62,709 bases of DNA from Bacteroidota bacterium (lineage in GTDB: Bacteria; Bacteroidota; Bacteroidia; UKL13-3), in NCBI GenBank assembly GCA_027487835.1, contig JAIYCU010000017.1:1-62709 (forward strand), written 5' to 3'. Positions within the stretch are counted from its first letter, which is position 1. Each line of letters opens with the position of its first letter. The notes under the pieces are model-generated. The model ran no database searches and was not told the DNA's origin. It worked only from the letters and a program-made list of their open reading frames with translations. Positions 15,343-25,396 of the stretch are shown here, piece after piece. The translations under genes were made by a program, and so were the position numbers.

Positions 15343-17680
15343 CAGGTTCAAATTCTACAAGTGTGGTACCAAGTTCTTTCTTAGCATTAATGGTTTTCTC
15401 TAAAGTTAGCAGCATAGCTGGTAATAAAAGCAGGTTCATAAACATTCCAAAAACAAGCGATAAGGAAGTAAGAATGCCCAAAGCCACAGTGCCACCAAAG
15501 CTAGAGGCTGCAAAAATTATGAAGCCTGCAAAAAGGGCTACTGCTGTGTAGATAATTGAGGGCCCAGCTTCGGCCAAGCTTTCTGGAATGGCATATTTCA
15601 TATCCCAATTGTGCTTTTTGAGGGAGTGCCTATACTTTGCCAAATAATGGATGGTAAAGTCGACCACAATACCATAGGCAATGCTGAAAATTATAATAGT
15701 AGAAGGTTTGAGTCTAATGCCAAAAAAGCCCATTATGCCAAAGGTCATGAGCAAAGGAATAAGATTTGGAATTAATGAAATAAGCACCATTCTCCAACTA
15801 AAGAAAAGAAAGGCCATCATTATAGAAATAATTACCAAGGCAGAAATCATACTTTGAATAAGGTTTTCAATGAGGTAATCATTACCTTTTAGGAAGATTG
15901 CGCTAGTGCCTGTAATTTTAACGTGATAGTTTTCTTTGGGAAAGATACTATCAATTTTTTGGGTTGCGGCGGCTGTTAATCTTTTCATTTCAACAGAACC
16001 AATATCTGCCATTTGCAAGCTTATGCGGGCTTGTCTAAAATTGCTGTCAACCATTGATTTTATTAAGGATGCTTGCCCTTTTCCTTTCGGAAGGTAGTCT
16101 ACAATTTCTGTGATATCAACAATGTTTGGAACGATATAATATTTCTCTTCGCCATTATGCATGCCTTGGTTCGCAAATTTTAATAAATCTACAATAGAAG
16201 TTGCTTTTGATAATTCTGGAAATTGGGCCAATTCTTTTTGTAGCTTGTTTATTTTTTGTAAGGTTACATAATCTTTCACGCCATCATTGCGTTTGGTGTC
16301 AATTTTTATTTCAAAGGGTAAAGTTCCTTTCAGGTGTTTTTCAAAAAATTTAAGGTCCCTATAAACAGGATCATTTGCTGGCAAGTCGTCTACCACATAG
16401 CCTAAATTTTTAACTTTGGTTGAACCAAAAAAGGAGACAATTACTAAGAAGAGGGTAATGCCATAAATCCAATTTCTTTTATGGTATACAAGGTAATTAC
16501 ATTTTTCTAATACTTTGTTAAGTCTAATGCTATCTAAATGTTTGGTGTGCTTGAGGGTAGGCGGTGGCAAATAGCTATAAACAATTGGGATAAAAAGCAG
16601 TGATACGGCATACACCAAGAGAATTACCAATCCAGAAATGATAGAAAATTGATCGAGCATGGCACTTCCCGAAAAACTAAACACGACAAAACCAACCGCA
16701 GTAGTTGCATTTGTTAAAAATAGAGCCAATCCATTTTTTGAAATTAGCCTTAAAATGGCCATCATTTTATTACCATGTTTGGCAAATTCTTGGTGATAGA
16801 CATTGAGGAGATAAATGCAGTTTTGCACACCAATAATTACCATGAGAGGTGGGAGTATGCCTGTTAAAATGGTTATTTTATAATCAAAAAGGGCTAGTAA
16901 GCCCATGGTGGCAATTACTCCTATAATTACTACGATTAATGAAAATATGACGGCACTTAAAAATCTAAAAAACAAAAAGATAAATAGGGCGGTAATGAAA
17001 ATTGAGAGGTAGGTAAAGATTTTAATTTCATCGGCCACCCTAGAACTCATAATAGTTCTAACATAGGGAAGTCCGGAGATGTGCATTTCACTATTGTGTT
17101 TTTGTCCAAATTGCTTGGCTTTTTCTTCTATGCTTCTCACCAATGGAATTCTAGCCTTACTATCCAGTTGGGCTTTTTTAAGGGTGATTGCCATGATAGC
17201 TAAGCTATCTTCAGGCACATATAGTAAACCATGGTAAAATTTTAGTGTACTTACTATTTTAAGGATTGAGTCGAGTTCTGCCTGGGTTTTTGGTTTTTGG
17301 GTAAGAATAGGCTTTGCTTCGAGTTGGGCTATGGAGTCGTTGCGGTTAAGCGAATATATATTGGTTAAAGAAACTACTTTTTCAACACCTTCAATGCTTT
17401 CTAGCTCTTCATTTAAATCATACCAATCATTAAAAAAGTTTAATTTAAAAACTTCTGGGTGTTTGGTTCCTATTACTAGAATATTTCCATCTTCACCAAA
17501 AGTTTCCTTAAATTGTACATATTCCAGAAAATCTGGGTCGTCTTGCGGAACCACTTTAGCAAAATCATAGGTCATTTGCACTTTGGTTGCAAAATACCCA
17601 AAAAACAAGGTGATTACACCCATAGCAACCAGCAGCCAGAACCGGTTACGAATTGTGAAAGAGCCTAATGAATGCCACAT
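15323..17680 (-). CDS. RND/MMPL-family transporter (HAE3-like)
   Basis: A 785-residue integral membrane protein built as two repeats, each with one helix, a large periplasmic loop (about 40-215 and 430-605) and five more helices, giving about 12 helices. The sterol-sensing-domain-like cores read GVIATMGLLALFDYKITILTGILPPLMVIIGV in part and, in the second half, IIIFSIAYGIVVDFTIHYLAKYRHS, the conserved D-x-x-x-H segment of the proton relay. The size, smaller than HAE1 pumps, fits the HAE3/MMPL group that exports lipids or hydrophobic compounds. ATG 17680 is preferred to the TTG at 17689. Confidence 0.88.
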   Translation of the reverse strand: MWHSLGSFTIRNRFWLLVAMGVITLFFGYFATKVQMTYDFAKVVPQDDPDFLEYVQFKETFGEDGNILVIGTKHPEVFKLNFFNDWYDLNEELESIEGVEKVVSLTNIYSLNRNDSIAQLEAKPILTQKPKTQAELDSILKIVSTLKFYHGLLYVPEDSLAIMAITLKKAQLDSKARIPLVRSIEEKAKQFGQKHNSEMHISGLPYVRTIMSSRVADEIKIFTYLSIFITALFIFLFFRFLSAVIFSLIVVIIGVIATMGLLALFDYKITILTGILPPLMVIIGVQNCIYLLNVYHQEFAKHGNKMMAILRLISKNGLALFLTNATTAVGFVVFSFSGSAMLDQFSIISGLVILLVYAVSLLFIPIVYSYLPPPTLKHTKHLDSIRLNKVLEKCNYLVYHKRNWIYGITLFLVIVSFFGSTKVKNLGYVVDDLPANDPVYRDLKFFEKHLKGTLPFEIKIDTKRNDGVKDYVTLQKINKLQKELAQFPELSKATSIVDLLKFANQGMHNGEEKYYIVPNIVDITEIVDYLPKGKGQASLIKSMVDSNFRQARISLQMADIGSVEMKRLTAAATQKIDSIFPKENYHVKITGTSAIFLKGNDYLIENLIQSMISALVIISIMMAFLFFSWRMVLISLIPNLIPLLMTFGIMGFFGIRLKPSTIIIFSIAYGIVVDFTIHYLAKYRHSLKKHNWDMKYAIPESLAEAGPSIIYTAVALFAGFIIFAASSFGGTVALGILTSLSLVFGMFMNLLLLPAMLLTLEKTINAKKELGTTLVEFEPDDITED

Positions 17681-17751
17681 AGTTGGCAAAAGTATGTAAA
17701 ATTGTACGAATCTTGCTTTGATGTCGTTTATTTGTGACCCAAAGTAAAGCG

Positions 17752-20064
17752 ATGAATAAGTTAGCCCTGATATTTTTTTTCACTTTTTTATGTTTTCAAG
17801 GTTCTGCCCAAATACCAAATGAGGCATGGCGGGTTCATTTACCATATCAATCTAATAATTCTATCACGGCGGTTGGTACCAAACTTTATGCAGGTTCGGC
17901 CAGTGGTTTATTTACTATAGATTTGGCTACGGGTGAAGTAGAGCGTTTATCTAAGATTCAAGGATTTTCTGATGTGGAGGTAAAGTTTGTAAAACACCAA
18001 TCAGATTTGGGTCAAACCCTTATAATTTACCAAAACGCCAATATTGATATTATAGATCATCAAACCAATAGAATTATCAATATTCCAGACATAGTAATGA
18101 AGCAAATTATTGGCGAAAAGGCCATTAATGGAATTTGCTTCCACGAGGATCGCGTTTATTTGGCGTGTAGTTTTGGAATTGTAGTGATAGATTTACTTAA
18201 GAAACAAATAATTGACTCCTATCAAAATCTAGGAAGTGGAGGAAGCAATCTTTCCTTTGAAGCCTTGAGTATTTTTAATGGAAGTATTTATGCTTCAGCT
18301 ATTAATGGCATTTATAGCGCGTCATTAACTGCCCCCAACTTGAGTGATTTTAATTTTTGGAAAAAGGAGTTTAACTCTTTGCAAAGTGGAATTAGTCAGG
18401 TTTTTAAAGGAAATTTATATGCGCAGGTCGACTCGGTAATTAAGGTTTATGATGGTTTTGTATGGCGTGATTATTTACCAAGTACAGGGTTAAAAGTGGC
18501 CAATTTGCAGGTAGGTAGGGTTGGTAACAACAGTGCTATTCAAAATAGTTTATTGGTGATTACCCCTGAGAAAATTTTGGTAGAAGAAGGCGCGGGTACA
18601 CCTTGGGTTATCAATGAATCGTTTAGAACCGATGCCACTTTAGACCATAAAGGCAGGGTAGCCATGGTGGATGGCATTTTTGGAATAACAATTTATAATC
18701 GCGCTCAAAACAATTTAGATTATTATATACCGAATGGACCTGTCTCTAAAACATTTTCAAAAATGTTATATGAATCTGGTAAATTATGGGTATGTGGCGG
18801 TTCTGTTAATGACAGGTGGGATCCTTTAGTTTTTAACAACTCTAAATTTTATCAATACAAACAGAATAATTGGATTAATTATACAGAAGAAGAAAATGTT
18901 TTGTTAAAAGACATTAAAGATGTAATCGATGTAAAGAAAAATCCAATAACAGGTGAATTGATTTTTTCTAGTTTTGGAAATGGTTTAGTTGAGGTAAAAA
19001 ACGATGCTGTAATCAAGCAATGGAATCATACCAATTCTTCCTTGCAGCGCTTAGATGTTGGTATGGCAGGCTATAATCCGCTTTTAACAGGAGGTTTAGA
19101 TTTTGATGCAAAAGGAAATTTATGGGTGAGTAATTATGGTGTCAATAAACCATTAAGCGTTAAAACACCTACTGGAAACTGGTTGGCTTTTAATATTGGC
19201 ACCTTGGTTGGAAACAATGAGTTGGGATGGCTTACTTGCGATGATTATGATAATAAATGGGTAAGTACCTTAAGAGATAAAGGTATTTTAGTTTATAACG
19301 ATAATGGTACCCCCTTAAACGCCAACGATGATAAATATAAATTGTTAAACAAAGAGGTGGGCCAAGGGGCGCTGCCAAGCAATTCTGTTTTATGCATTAG
19401 CAAAGACTTAAACGGAGAAATGTGGATTGGTACAACGCAAGGCTTAGCCATAATTAGCAACCCCAATCAAATTTTTGGCTCAGACGATGATAAATTTGAT
19501 GCTAGGCAAATTATTATTAGAGTGGGCAGCAACTATGAAATATTTTTAGGTAAAGAACAAATCAATTGTATAAAGGTAGATCCAGCTAATCGTAAATGGA
19601 TAGGAACTCCAAATGGAGTTTGGTTAGTTTCGGAGGATGGCTATACGGTGTTAAGAAATTTTACTACAGCCAATGCGCCTTTATTATCAAACAATGTTAT
19701 GGAAATTGGCATTGATGAAAGTAGTGGTGAAGTGTTTTTTGGTACAGAAAAGGGAATTATTTCCTTTATGGGAGACGCCTCAGTGGGTGCAACTGAATTT
19801 GGGAAAGTAGAAATATTCCCAAACCCTGTAAAACCTGAATATTCAGGCAATGTTTCTATCAGAGGTTTAATTGATAATTGCACAGTTAAAATTACAGATA
19901 TTGCAGGTAATTTAGTTTACGAAACTACTTCTAATGGCGGCTATGCCACTTGGAATGGAAATAATTACAATGGCAGGAGAGTAGCCACAGGGGTTTATAT
20001 AATTTTTGCCGCCAGCAAGGATGGAGCGAAAACTTATTCAGGAAAAATATTGTTTATTAATTAA
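17752..20064 (+). CDS. porZ: PorZ-like beta-propeller protein with T9SS-type C-terminal domain
   Basis: A 770-residue exported protein with signal peptide MNKLALIFFFTFLCFQGSAQ (ATG 17752; the GTG at 17734 is less likely). The N-terminal start IPNEAWRVHLPY is followed by repeated propeller blades with GLFTID, GIVVIDL and GLAIISN turns, as in two-component-regulator propellers. The last 85 residues are a type A sorting-like domain (VEIFPNPVKPEYSGNVSI, ITDIAGNLVYE, ATGVYIIFAAS). This layout is that of PorZ, a surface component of the T9SS sortase complex whose C-terminal domain is not cleaved. No other core T9SS gene is nearby. Confidence 0.72.
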   Translation: MNKLALIFFFTFLCFQGSAQIPNEAWRVHLPYQSNNSITAVGTKLYAGSASGLFTIDLATGEVERLSKIQGFSDVEVKFVKHQSDLGQTLIIYQNANIDIIDHQTNRIINIPDIVMKQIIGEKAINGICFHEDRVYLACSFGIVVIDLLKKQIIDSYQNLGSGGSNLSFEALSIFNGSIYASAINGIYSASLTAPNLSDFNFWKKEFNSLQSGISQVFKGNLYAQVDSVIKVYDGFVWRDYLPSTGLKVANLQVGRVGNNSAIQNSLLVITPEKILVEEGAGTPWVINESFRTDATLDHKGRVAMVDGIFGITIYNRAQNNLDYYIPNGPVSKTFSKMLYESGKLWVCGGSVNDRWDPLVFNNSKFYQYKQNNWINYTEEENVLLKDIKDVIDVKKNPITGELIFSSFGNGLVEVKNDAVIKQWNHTNSSLQRLDVGMAGYNPLLTGGLDFDAKGNLWVSNYGVNKPLSVKTPTGNWLAFNIGTLVGNNELGWLTCDDYDNKWVSTLRDKGILVYNDNGTPLNANDDKYKLLNKEVGQGALPSNSVLCISKDLNGEMWIGTTQGLAIISNPNQIFGSDDDKFDARQIIIRVGSNYEIFLGKEQINCIKVDPANRKWIGTPNGVWLVSEDGYTVLRNFTTANAPLLSNNVMEIGIDESSGEVFFGTEKGIISFMGDASVGATEFGKVEIFPNPVKPEYSGNVSIRGLIDNCTVKITDIAGNLVYETTSNGGYATWNGNNYNGRRVATGVYIIFAASKDGAKTYSGKILFIN

Positions 20065-20065
20065 G

Positions 20066-21064
20066 ATGAAAGCAGCAGTTTTACATGGCATCAATACACC
20101 TTTTATTTACCAAGATTTTGAAATGCCAAGTCCGGCAGCCGATGAATATCTCATTAAAGTTAGTCATGCAGCCTTAAACCACCGAGATGTTTGGATTCAA
20201 AAGGGACAATATGCAGGCTTAAGTTTTCCAATTATTTGCGGAAGTGATGGTTGCGGCGAGGTTGTAAAAGGAGGTGTAAATACTAACCAAGCCATGATAG
20301 GAAAAACTGTTTTGCTTAACCCTTCTTTAAATTGGGGTGACAATCCTCGGGTTCAGGCCAAAGACTATGTTATTTTAGGTTTACCAAATCACGGTACCTT
20401 TGCCGAGTATGTATGTATCAAGTCACATTTAGTGCATCCTAAACCTCAACATTTAACAAATGAAACGGCGGCAGCCCTACCATTGGCTGGATTAACCGCT
20501 TGGCGGGCACTTATGGGAAGGGCCAAAGCTAAAGCAGGAGAAACCGTTTTGGTAAGTGGTATTGGAGGTGGCGTTGCTTTATTTGCAGCCCAATTTGCAA
20601 AAGCCAATGGGTGTAAAGTTTTTGTGAGCAGTGGCAGTGATGCTAAATTGGCAATCGCCGCCCAATTTGGATTTGATGGGTATGTTAATTACAAAAACCC
20701 AGATTGGCATAAACCATTGGCCAAAGAAAGTGGAGGATTTGATGTGATTATTGATGGTGCTGGAGGAAGCGATTTTTCTAAGTTATTAGACCTCGCTAAA
20801 CCAGCGGGAAGAATTGCCATTTATGGCGCTACAGCAGGAAATTTAAATACTGGGGTTCCAGCAAAAATATTTTGGAAACAATTAGATATTTTGGGTTCAA
20901 CCATGGGAAATAATGAGGAATTTTCTGAAATGTTAAATTTTGTAAACAAACACCAACTTGTGCCAGCTGTATCAAAAGTTTTCGGTTTGATCCAATGTGA
21001 GGAGGCTGCAAAATATATGGACGAAGGTCAACAGTTTGGTAAGATTATTTTAGAAATAAAGTAA
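20066..21064 (+). CDS. Medium-chain dehydrogenase/reductase (quinone oxidoreductase-like)
   Basis: A 332-residue NAD(P)H-dependent oxidoreductase of the MDR superfamily. The N-terminal GroES-like domain has LNHRDVWIQKGQY and IICGSDGCGEVV. The Rossmann nucleotide loop is VLVSGIGGGVALFAAQFAKANG (about 160-181). The structural four-cysteine zinc lobe is absent, as in quinone-oxidoreductase or enoyl-reductase branches. The ATG at 20066 follows the porZ stop by one base; the frame is open further upstream but overlaps porZ. Probably co-transcribed with metF downstream. Confidence 0.88.
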   Translation: MKAAVLHGINTPFIYQDFEMPSPAADEYLIKVSHAALNHRDVWIQKGQYAGLSFPIICGSDGCGEVVKGGVNTNQAMIGKTVLLNPSLNWGDNPRVQAKDYVILGLPNHGTFAEYVCIKSHLVHPKPQHLTNETAAALPLAGLTAWRALMGRAKAKAGETVLVSGIGGGVALFAAQFAKANGCKVFVSSGSDAKLAIAAQFGFDGYVNYKNPDWHKPLAKESGGFDVIIDGAGGSDFSKLLDLAKPAGRIAIYGATAGNLNTGVPAKIFWKQLDILGSTMGNNEEFSEMLNFVNKHQLVPAVSKVFGLIQCEEAAKYMDEGQQFGKIILEIK

Positions 21065-21095
21065 ATCTAAATAAAGGTATTTATTTTGCGATACA

Positions 21096-22049
21096 ATGAA
21101 AGTAACAGAACGAATTAAAGCTTCAGACGAAACGCTCTTCTCAATTGAGATTTTGCCACCCTTAAAGGGAAAAGACATTCATCACATATATGCTGGTATT
21201 GATCCTTTAATGGAATTTAAGCCTGCCTTTATAGATGTAACCTATCACCGTGAAGAATTTGTATTACGTAAACGTAAGGACGGCGGATTTGATAAAGTAT
21301 TTACCAGAAAAAGACCAGGGACAGTGGCCATTTGCGCTGCCCTTATGAATAAATACCATGTTGATACAGTGCCACATTTAATTTGTGGTGGTTTTAGCAA
21401 GGAAGAAACAGAGAATGCCTTAATCGATTTGAATTTTTTGGGTATCGATAACGTCTTGGTTTTGCGTGGTGATAATATTAAAAACGAATCTAACTTTGTT
21501 CCCGAGCCCGACGGAAACAAAACTTCCTTAGAATTATTGAACCAAGTTGTTTCTATGAATAATGGTAAATACTTAGATGAAGAAATTGAGAATGCAACGC
21601 CATCTGATTTTTGCATAGGCGTTTCAGGTTATCCAGAGAAACATTTTGAGTCACCCAATATGCACAGCGATCTAAAATGGCTTAAGCAGAAGGTAGATGC
21701 AGGGGCAGACTATATTGTAACTCAAATGTTTTTTGACAATTCAAAATATTTTGCTTTTGTGGAATCTTGCCGTAAGGCGGGTATTAATATTCCTATAATT
21801 CCTGGATTGAAGCCGCTAACTGCAAAAAAGCAAATGGCCATATTACCTAAAGTATTTCATATTGATATGCCGCAAGATTTAGTTGAAGCAGTAGAGGCAT
21901 GCAAAGATGATAAGGCGGTTAAGCAAGTGGGCATAGAATGGGCCATTGCTCAAAGTAAAGAACTCAAGGCCGCTAAGGTTCCTGTTTTACATTATTATAC
22001 CATGGGTTTTGGGGAGGTTACCAGAGCCATTGCTTCACAAGTTTTTTAA
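21096..22049 (+). CDS. metF: Methylenetetrahydrofolate reductase
   Basis: A 317-residue flavoenzyme that reduces 5,10-methylene-THF to 5-methyl-THF for methionine synthesis. TIM-barrel motifs are visible: FSIEILPPLKG near the N-terminus, VPHLICGGFSKEE, VLVLRGD, GVSGYPEKHFE (about 175-185) and GADYIVTQMFFDNSKYFAF. These form the FAD and folate sites. The length is slightly above the E. coli enzyme, normal for Bacteroidota. The gene follows the dehydrogenase by 31 bases and precedes tcdA by 8 bases. Confidence 0.96.
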   Translation: MKVTERIKASDETLFSIEILPPLKGKDIHHIYAGIDPLMEFKPAFIDVTYHREEFVLRKRKDGGFDKVFTRKRPGTVAICAALMNKYHVDTVPHLICGGFSKEETENALIDLNFLGIDNVLVLRGDNIKNESNFVPEPDGNKTSLELLNQVVSMNNGKYLDEEIENATPSDFCIGVSGYPEKHFESPNMHSDLKWLKQKVDAGADYIVTQMFFDNSKYFAFVESCRKAGINIPIIPGLKPLTAKKQMAILPKVFHIDMPQDLVEAVEACKDDKAVKQVGIEWAIAQSKELKAAKVPVLHYYTMGFGEVTRAIASQVF

Positions 22050-22057
22050 TAGTTAAG

Positions 22058-22789
22058 ATGGAAATTCCTGTTCAACCTTGGATGGGCCGCACGGAATTAT
22101 TGCTGGGCAATGAGCGGCTAAAAAAACTAGTAAACTCAAATGTTTTAGTAGTAGGTTTAGGAGGTGTTGGGGGCATTGCTGCAGAAATGATAGCAAGAAG
22201 TGGAGTGGGTAAAATGACAATTGTTGATGCAGATACCGTTGATCCAACCAATAGAAATAGACAAATCCCCGCACTTAAAAGCACAGAGGGATTGGTAAAA
22301 GCAGAAGTGTTGGCGGCTCGGTTATTAGACATTAATCCTGATTTGCAATTGCGCGTTGTGCCAGCCTATTTCAGAGACCAACTTACCCTAGACGTTTTAG
22401 AGGGCGATACCTATGATTATGCCTTAGATTGCATTGACACATTAGCACCTAAAGTATATTACATAAAGGCGTGTATAGATAAAGGAATTCCAATTGTAAG
22501 CAGCATGGGCGCAGGCTCTAAAGTTGATCCTACTTTGGTGCGCGTGGCAGACATCTCAGAAACATATAATTGTCATTTGGCTAGATATACGCGTAAATAT
22601 TTACACCGACTTGGCGTATATAAAGGCGTAAAGGCTGTTTTTTCGCCAGAACAAAAAATGGCATTTTCAGGTATTATGTTAATGCAGGCAAATAATAAAA
22701 AATCAGCTGTAGGTACTATCAGTTATATGCCAACCGTATTTGGCTGCACAGTTGCCTCAGTTGCAATTCGAGATTTGTACAACCGATAA
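22058..22789 (+). CDS. tcdA: tRNA threonylcarbamoyladenosine dehydratase (ThiF/MoeB/HesA fold)
   Basis: A 243-residue E1-like ATP-dependent enzyme that cyclises t6A37 of tRNAs to ct6A. The ATP-binding loop is VVGLGGVGGIAAEMIARSGVG (residues about 30-50), preceded by RTELLLGNERLKKL. Further motifs are VDADTVDPTNRNRQ and LDCIDTLAPK. The C-terminal stretch DISETYNCHLARYTRKYLHRLG and AVFSPEQ is the TcdA/CsdL signature that separates it from MoeB and ThiF. No CxxC zinc motif is present. The gene is the last of a plus-strand run and ends 6 bases from the convergent cls-like gene. Confidence 0.9.
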   Translation: MEIPVQPWMGRTELLLGNERLKKLVNSNVLVVGLGGVGGIAAEMIARSGVGKMTIVDADTVDPTNRNRQIPALKSTEGLVKAEVLAARLLDINPDLQLRVVPAYFRDQLTLDVLEGDTYDYALDCIDTLAPKVYYIKACIDKGIPIVSSMGAGSKVDPTLVRVADISETYNCHLARYTRKYLHRLGVYKGVKAVFSPEQKMAFSGIMLMQANNKKSAVGTISYMPTVFGCTVASVAIRDLYNR

Positions 22790-22795
22790 TATTTT

Positions 22796-23983
22796 TTACT
22801 CTCCTTTGTTGAGTCGGTTATTGTGGCCTTGAAAAAGAAATAATATATTTAAAAGTAGGCGCAATAGTTGAAAACTCAAGTAATTTCTTAGCTCAATTAA
22901 AACAGTATTTTGATGCGTGTACATTTGTGGAGTAATTTGTATGCATTTTGGCAAGGTATCTTTTAAAAGTTGTGCTTTGGTGCTGCTCACCAAAGCTTGA
23001 TTTTTAATTTCAACATTACATTCTATGCTGCCAAAATCACTTAAATGATTAAGGTTGTAAGAACCAATGCATAGCCAATCATCATCGGCAAAAGCTAACT
23101 TTGCATGCAATACACTTTCTGTATATTCATAAATTTGAATGCCACTTTTTAACAAATCGGTATAAAAATAGGCACTTGCATGTTTAACCAATTTAACATC
23201 AGATTTGCCTCCTAAGATTAGGTTCACTTTTACCTTACGTTTAACTGCTTTTTTTAGTAAATGGATTAAGGCATTTGAGGGAATAAAATAGCTATTAATT
23301 ATCCAAAGTTCATCCTTACAGAACCGAGTTTGTACCTTATATTGTTTGCTTATGGCAAATTTACCCTTTAACCAGTTGTTCTCTAACACCCTAATTTTTT
23401 CTGTTTTTTGGGTTGAACCAATTGGCGCAATTTGGGTAGGTTCAAAATGAAATCTTTTGAAGCGCACGCCAGTATTAAGGCAAATTCTCGCTAAGTCCTT
23501 TGCAACTTCACCCGTAAGTTTGATACCATAATCTAACCAAGCCAAGGCGGTTTTTGTTCCACGGTAGTGGTCAGAAATATTGATACCTCCGATGAGTGCT
23601 GTGTTTCTGTCGAACACCATAATTTTATGGTGTAATCTCATTCCTATAGGTTTCTTACTGAATAGTTTAACTGGCGAGTAAAACTGGATTTTTAGCCTAG
23701 AATCAAGGACGTTTTTTTGATACAAGTTTAATAAATTAGCGCTGCCATAAGCATCGCACCAAAGAGAAACTTTTACCCCTCTATTGGCTGCATTGAGTAA
23801 AGCCTGATGGACTTCCTTCCCTGTTGAATCCCAATCAAAAATATAAACTTGAAATAATATTTCAGTCTTTGCCTTGTTAATGCTGTCAATTAGCTCTTTA
23901 AAAAAACTTACACCACTTCTTAGTAGTTGGGCCTCTTCAAATGTTCTCCAAGGGTAAATGCCAATTTTAAAGCGCCAGTTCAA
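22796..23983 (-). CDS. Phospholipase D-family / cardiolipin synthase-like protein
   Basis: A 395-residue protein with two HKD motifs: HHKIMVFDRNTALIGG (about 118-133) and HAKLAFADDDWLCIGSYN (about 293-310). It lacks the N-terminal membrane helices of ClsA, so it resembles the soluble or peripheral ClsB/YbhO type that joins phospholipids at the inner membrane. The C-terminus is hydrophobic. It lies two bases after the histidine kinase gene on the same strand, so it is likely part of the same transcript. Other PLD activities cannot be excluded. Confidence 0.85.
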   Translation of the reverse strand: MNWRFKIGIYPWRTFEEAQLLRSGVSFFKELIDSINKAKTEILFQVYIFDWDSTGKEVHQALLNAANRGVKVSLWCDAYGSANLLNLYQKNVLDSRLKIQFYSPVKLFSKKPIGMRLHHKIMVFDRNTALIGGINISDHYRGTKTALAWLDYGIKLTGEVAKDLARICLNTGVRFKRFHFEPTQIAPIGSTQKTEKIRVLENNWLKGKFAISKQYKVQTRFCKDELWIINSYFIPSNALIHLLKKAVKRKVKVNLILGGKSDVKLVKHASAYFYTDLLKSGIQIYEYTESVLHAKLAFADDDWLCIGSYNLNHLSDFGSIECNVEIKNQALVSSTKAQLLKDTLPKCIQITPQMYTHQNTVLIELRNYLSFQLLRLLLNILFLFQGHNNRLNKGE

Positions 23984-23985
23984 TC

Positions 23986-25386
23986 TTAATTTGAGGACGT
24001 TTTAGAGTTGCCTTTACTTTTATTTACATTTTTTAGGGTTACCTTAACGGTTGTACCCTGCCCAAGATTTGATTCTATTTCGACTTTTCCTTGGTGCATT
24101 TCAACCGTTTTCTTTACTAAAGATAAGCCAATACCATAACCTTGCACATTTCTAGTTTCGTTAGAACGGTAGAAAGGCTCAAAGATATGGGGAAGGTCGT
24201 TCTTAGAAATCCCAGGCCCATTATCAGAAATCAAAATCGTAATATAGTTTTCTCCAAAATCGAGCGTAACATTGCAAGATTTATCTTTAGAAAATTTGCA
24301 AGCATTTTCTACAATATTAATGAAGACAGATTTTAACAAGGCGCTATCACCATTAACCTTAATTCTATATTCATTATCAGGGAAATCTTTAAGATTGAGA
24401 TTAACATTAAACTGAGGTTTACGTTTATTGATTTCCTCTTTGGCATCAAGAAAAACTTCTATTACAGAAATTTCCTTAAAAGTAACATTCGGGAAATTAG
24501 CATTGGCTTTGGCAAGTTCGCTAAGGCCATTAATTAGTTCAATTTGATTTTCGATATCTTCAAGTAAGGACAGAAAAGTTTTATGATACTCTTCTTGGGT
24601 TCTTTGATTGAGCATGGTAACCTCAATTTGACCTTTCATAGAGGTTAAGGGTGTTCTAAATTCATGGGAGGCATTAGCGACAAACATTTTTTGAAGGAAG
24701 AAGGACCGCTCAATACGCTCTAACATTTTATTAAAATTAACTGCAAGTGCCGCTATTTCATCTTTCCCATTTCCTTCATTTACCCTTTTGTGAAGGTTAT
24801 TTTCATTAATTATATCTACCTGATTAATTACCGCTTTTATTGGGTTAAGCGCATTTTTAGAAAACACCCAACCAGTTAAAGCTGCCAGAATGATACTTGC
24901 TATATTTAAGATAAGTAATAATGATTTTAAGAAATCTAATTTTTGTTGACCTGCCTTGTCTACCGCACTATTGATGATAAAGTAGCTCACATTTTCTATG
25001 TTAGCTTGAAAGGCAACATATTCGGTATCTCCGCTGTTTTCGTTAATCTGAGCTTGATTTAGAACTAGCTTACTTAGCAAGCTGTTCTCAATTTTATTTG
25101 GGTTATGGGAAGAGAAAATTATGTTTTTTGCAGAGTCTGCAATTACCAATCTCTCGTTAGGAAATCTAGTGAGTTGTTTTTGATAAATTAGTTTTAGTAT
25201 ATCTGGTGTAATTACTTCTTGTTTTAGGTAACTTTTAGCTACTTTTTCTGCAACGCCTTGAATTCTATCTGTGAAGGCATTTTTTCTAAAAATTTCAGAA
25301 AACTCATAGGTGAAAACAGAGAAAACGAGTAATATCCCAGCAACGATGCCAGTGAATTTTAAGGTAAGAGAAGTTTTAATGTTCAT
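23986..25386 (-). CDS. Sensor histidine kinase (HAMP-HisKA-HATPase)
   Basis: A 466-residue membrane kinase. Transmembrane segments are at about 10-28 and 152-172, enclosing a periplasmic sensor region of about 120 residues. A HAMP linker follows (about 173-225). The phosphoacceptor His lies in ASHEFRTPLTSMKGQIE. The ATP-binding domain shows the N box (NIVENACKFSKD), G1 (SDNGPGISKNDLPHIFEPFYR) and G2 (GYGIGLSLVKK). The response regulator lies 10 bases upstream, so this is an orthodox two-component pair. The stimulus is unknown. Confidence 0.94.
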   Translation of the reverse strand: MNIKTSLTLKFTGIVAGILLVFSVFTYEFSEIFRKNAFTDRIQGVAEKVAKSYLKQEVITPDILKLIYQKQLTRFPNERLVIADSAKNIIFSSHNPNKIENSLLSKLVLNQAQINENSGDTEYVAFQANIENVSYFIINSAVDKAGQQKLDFLKSLLLILNIASIILAALTGWVFSKNALNPIKAVINQVDIINENNLHKRVNEGNGKDEIAALAVNFNKMLERIERSFFLQKMFVANASHEFRTPLTSMKGQIEVTMLNQRTQEEYHKTFLSLLEDIENQIELINGLSELAKANANFPNVTFKEISVIEVFLDAKEEINKRKPQFNVNLNLKDFPDNEYRIKVNGDSALLKSVFINIVENACKFSKDKSCNVTLDFGENYITILISDNGPGISKNDLPHIFEPFYRSNETRNVQGYGIGLSLVKKTVEMHQGKVEIESNLGQGTTVKVTLKNVNKSKGNSKTSSN

Positions 25387-25396
25387 ATGCTACTGA

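Noticed and set aside
20006-20065. N-terminal extension of the dehydrogenase into porZ
   Set aside because: It overlaps the conserved sorting-domain end of porZ, and the family start MKAAVLHG is at 20066.
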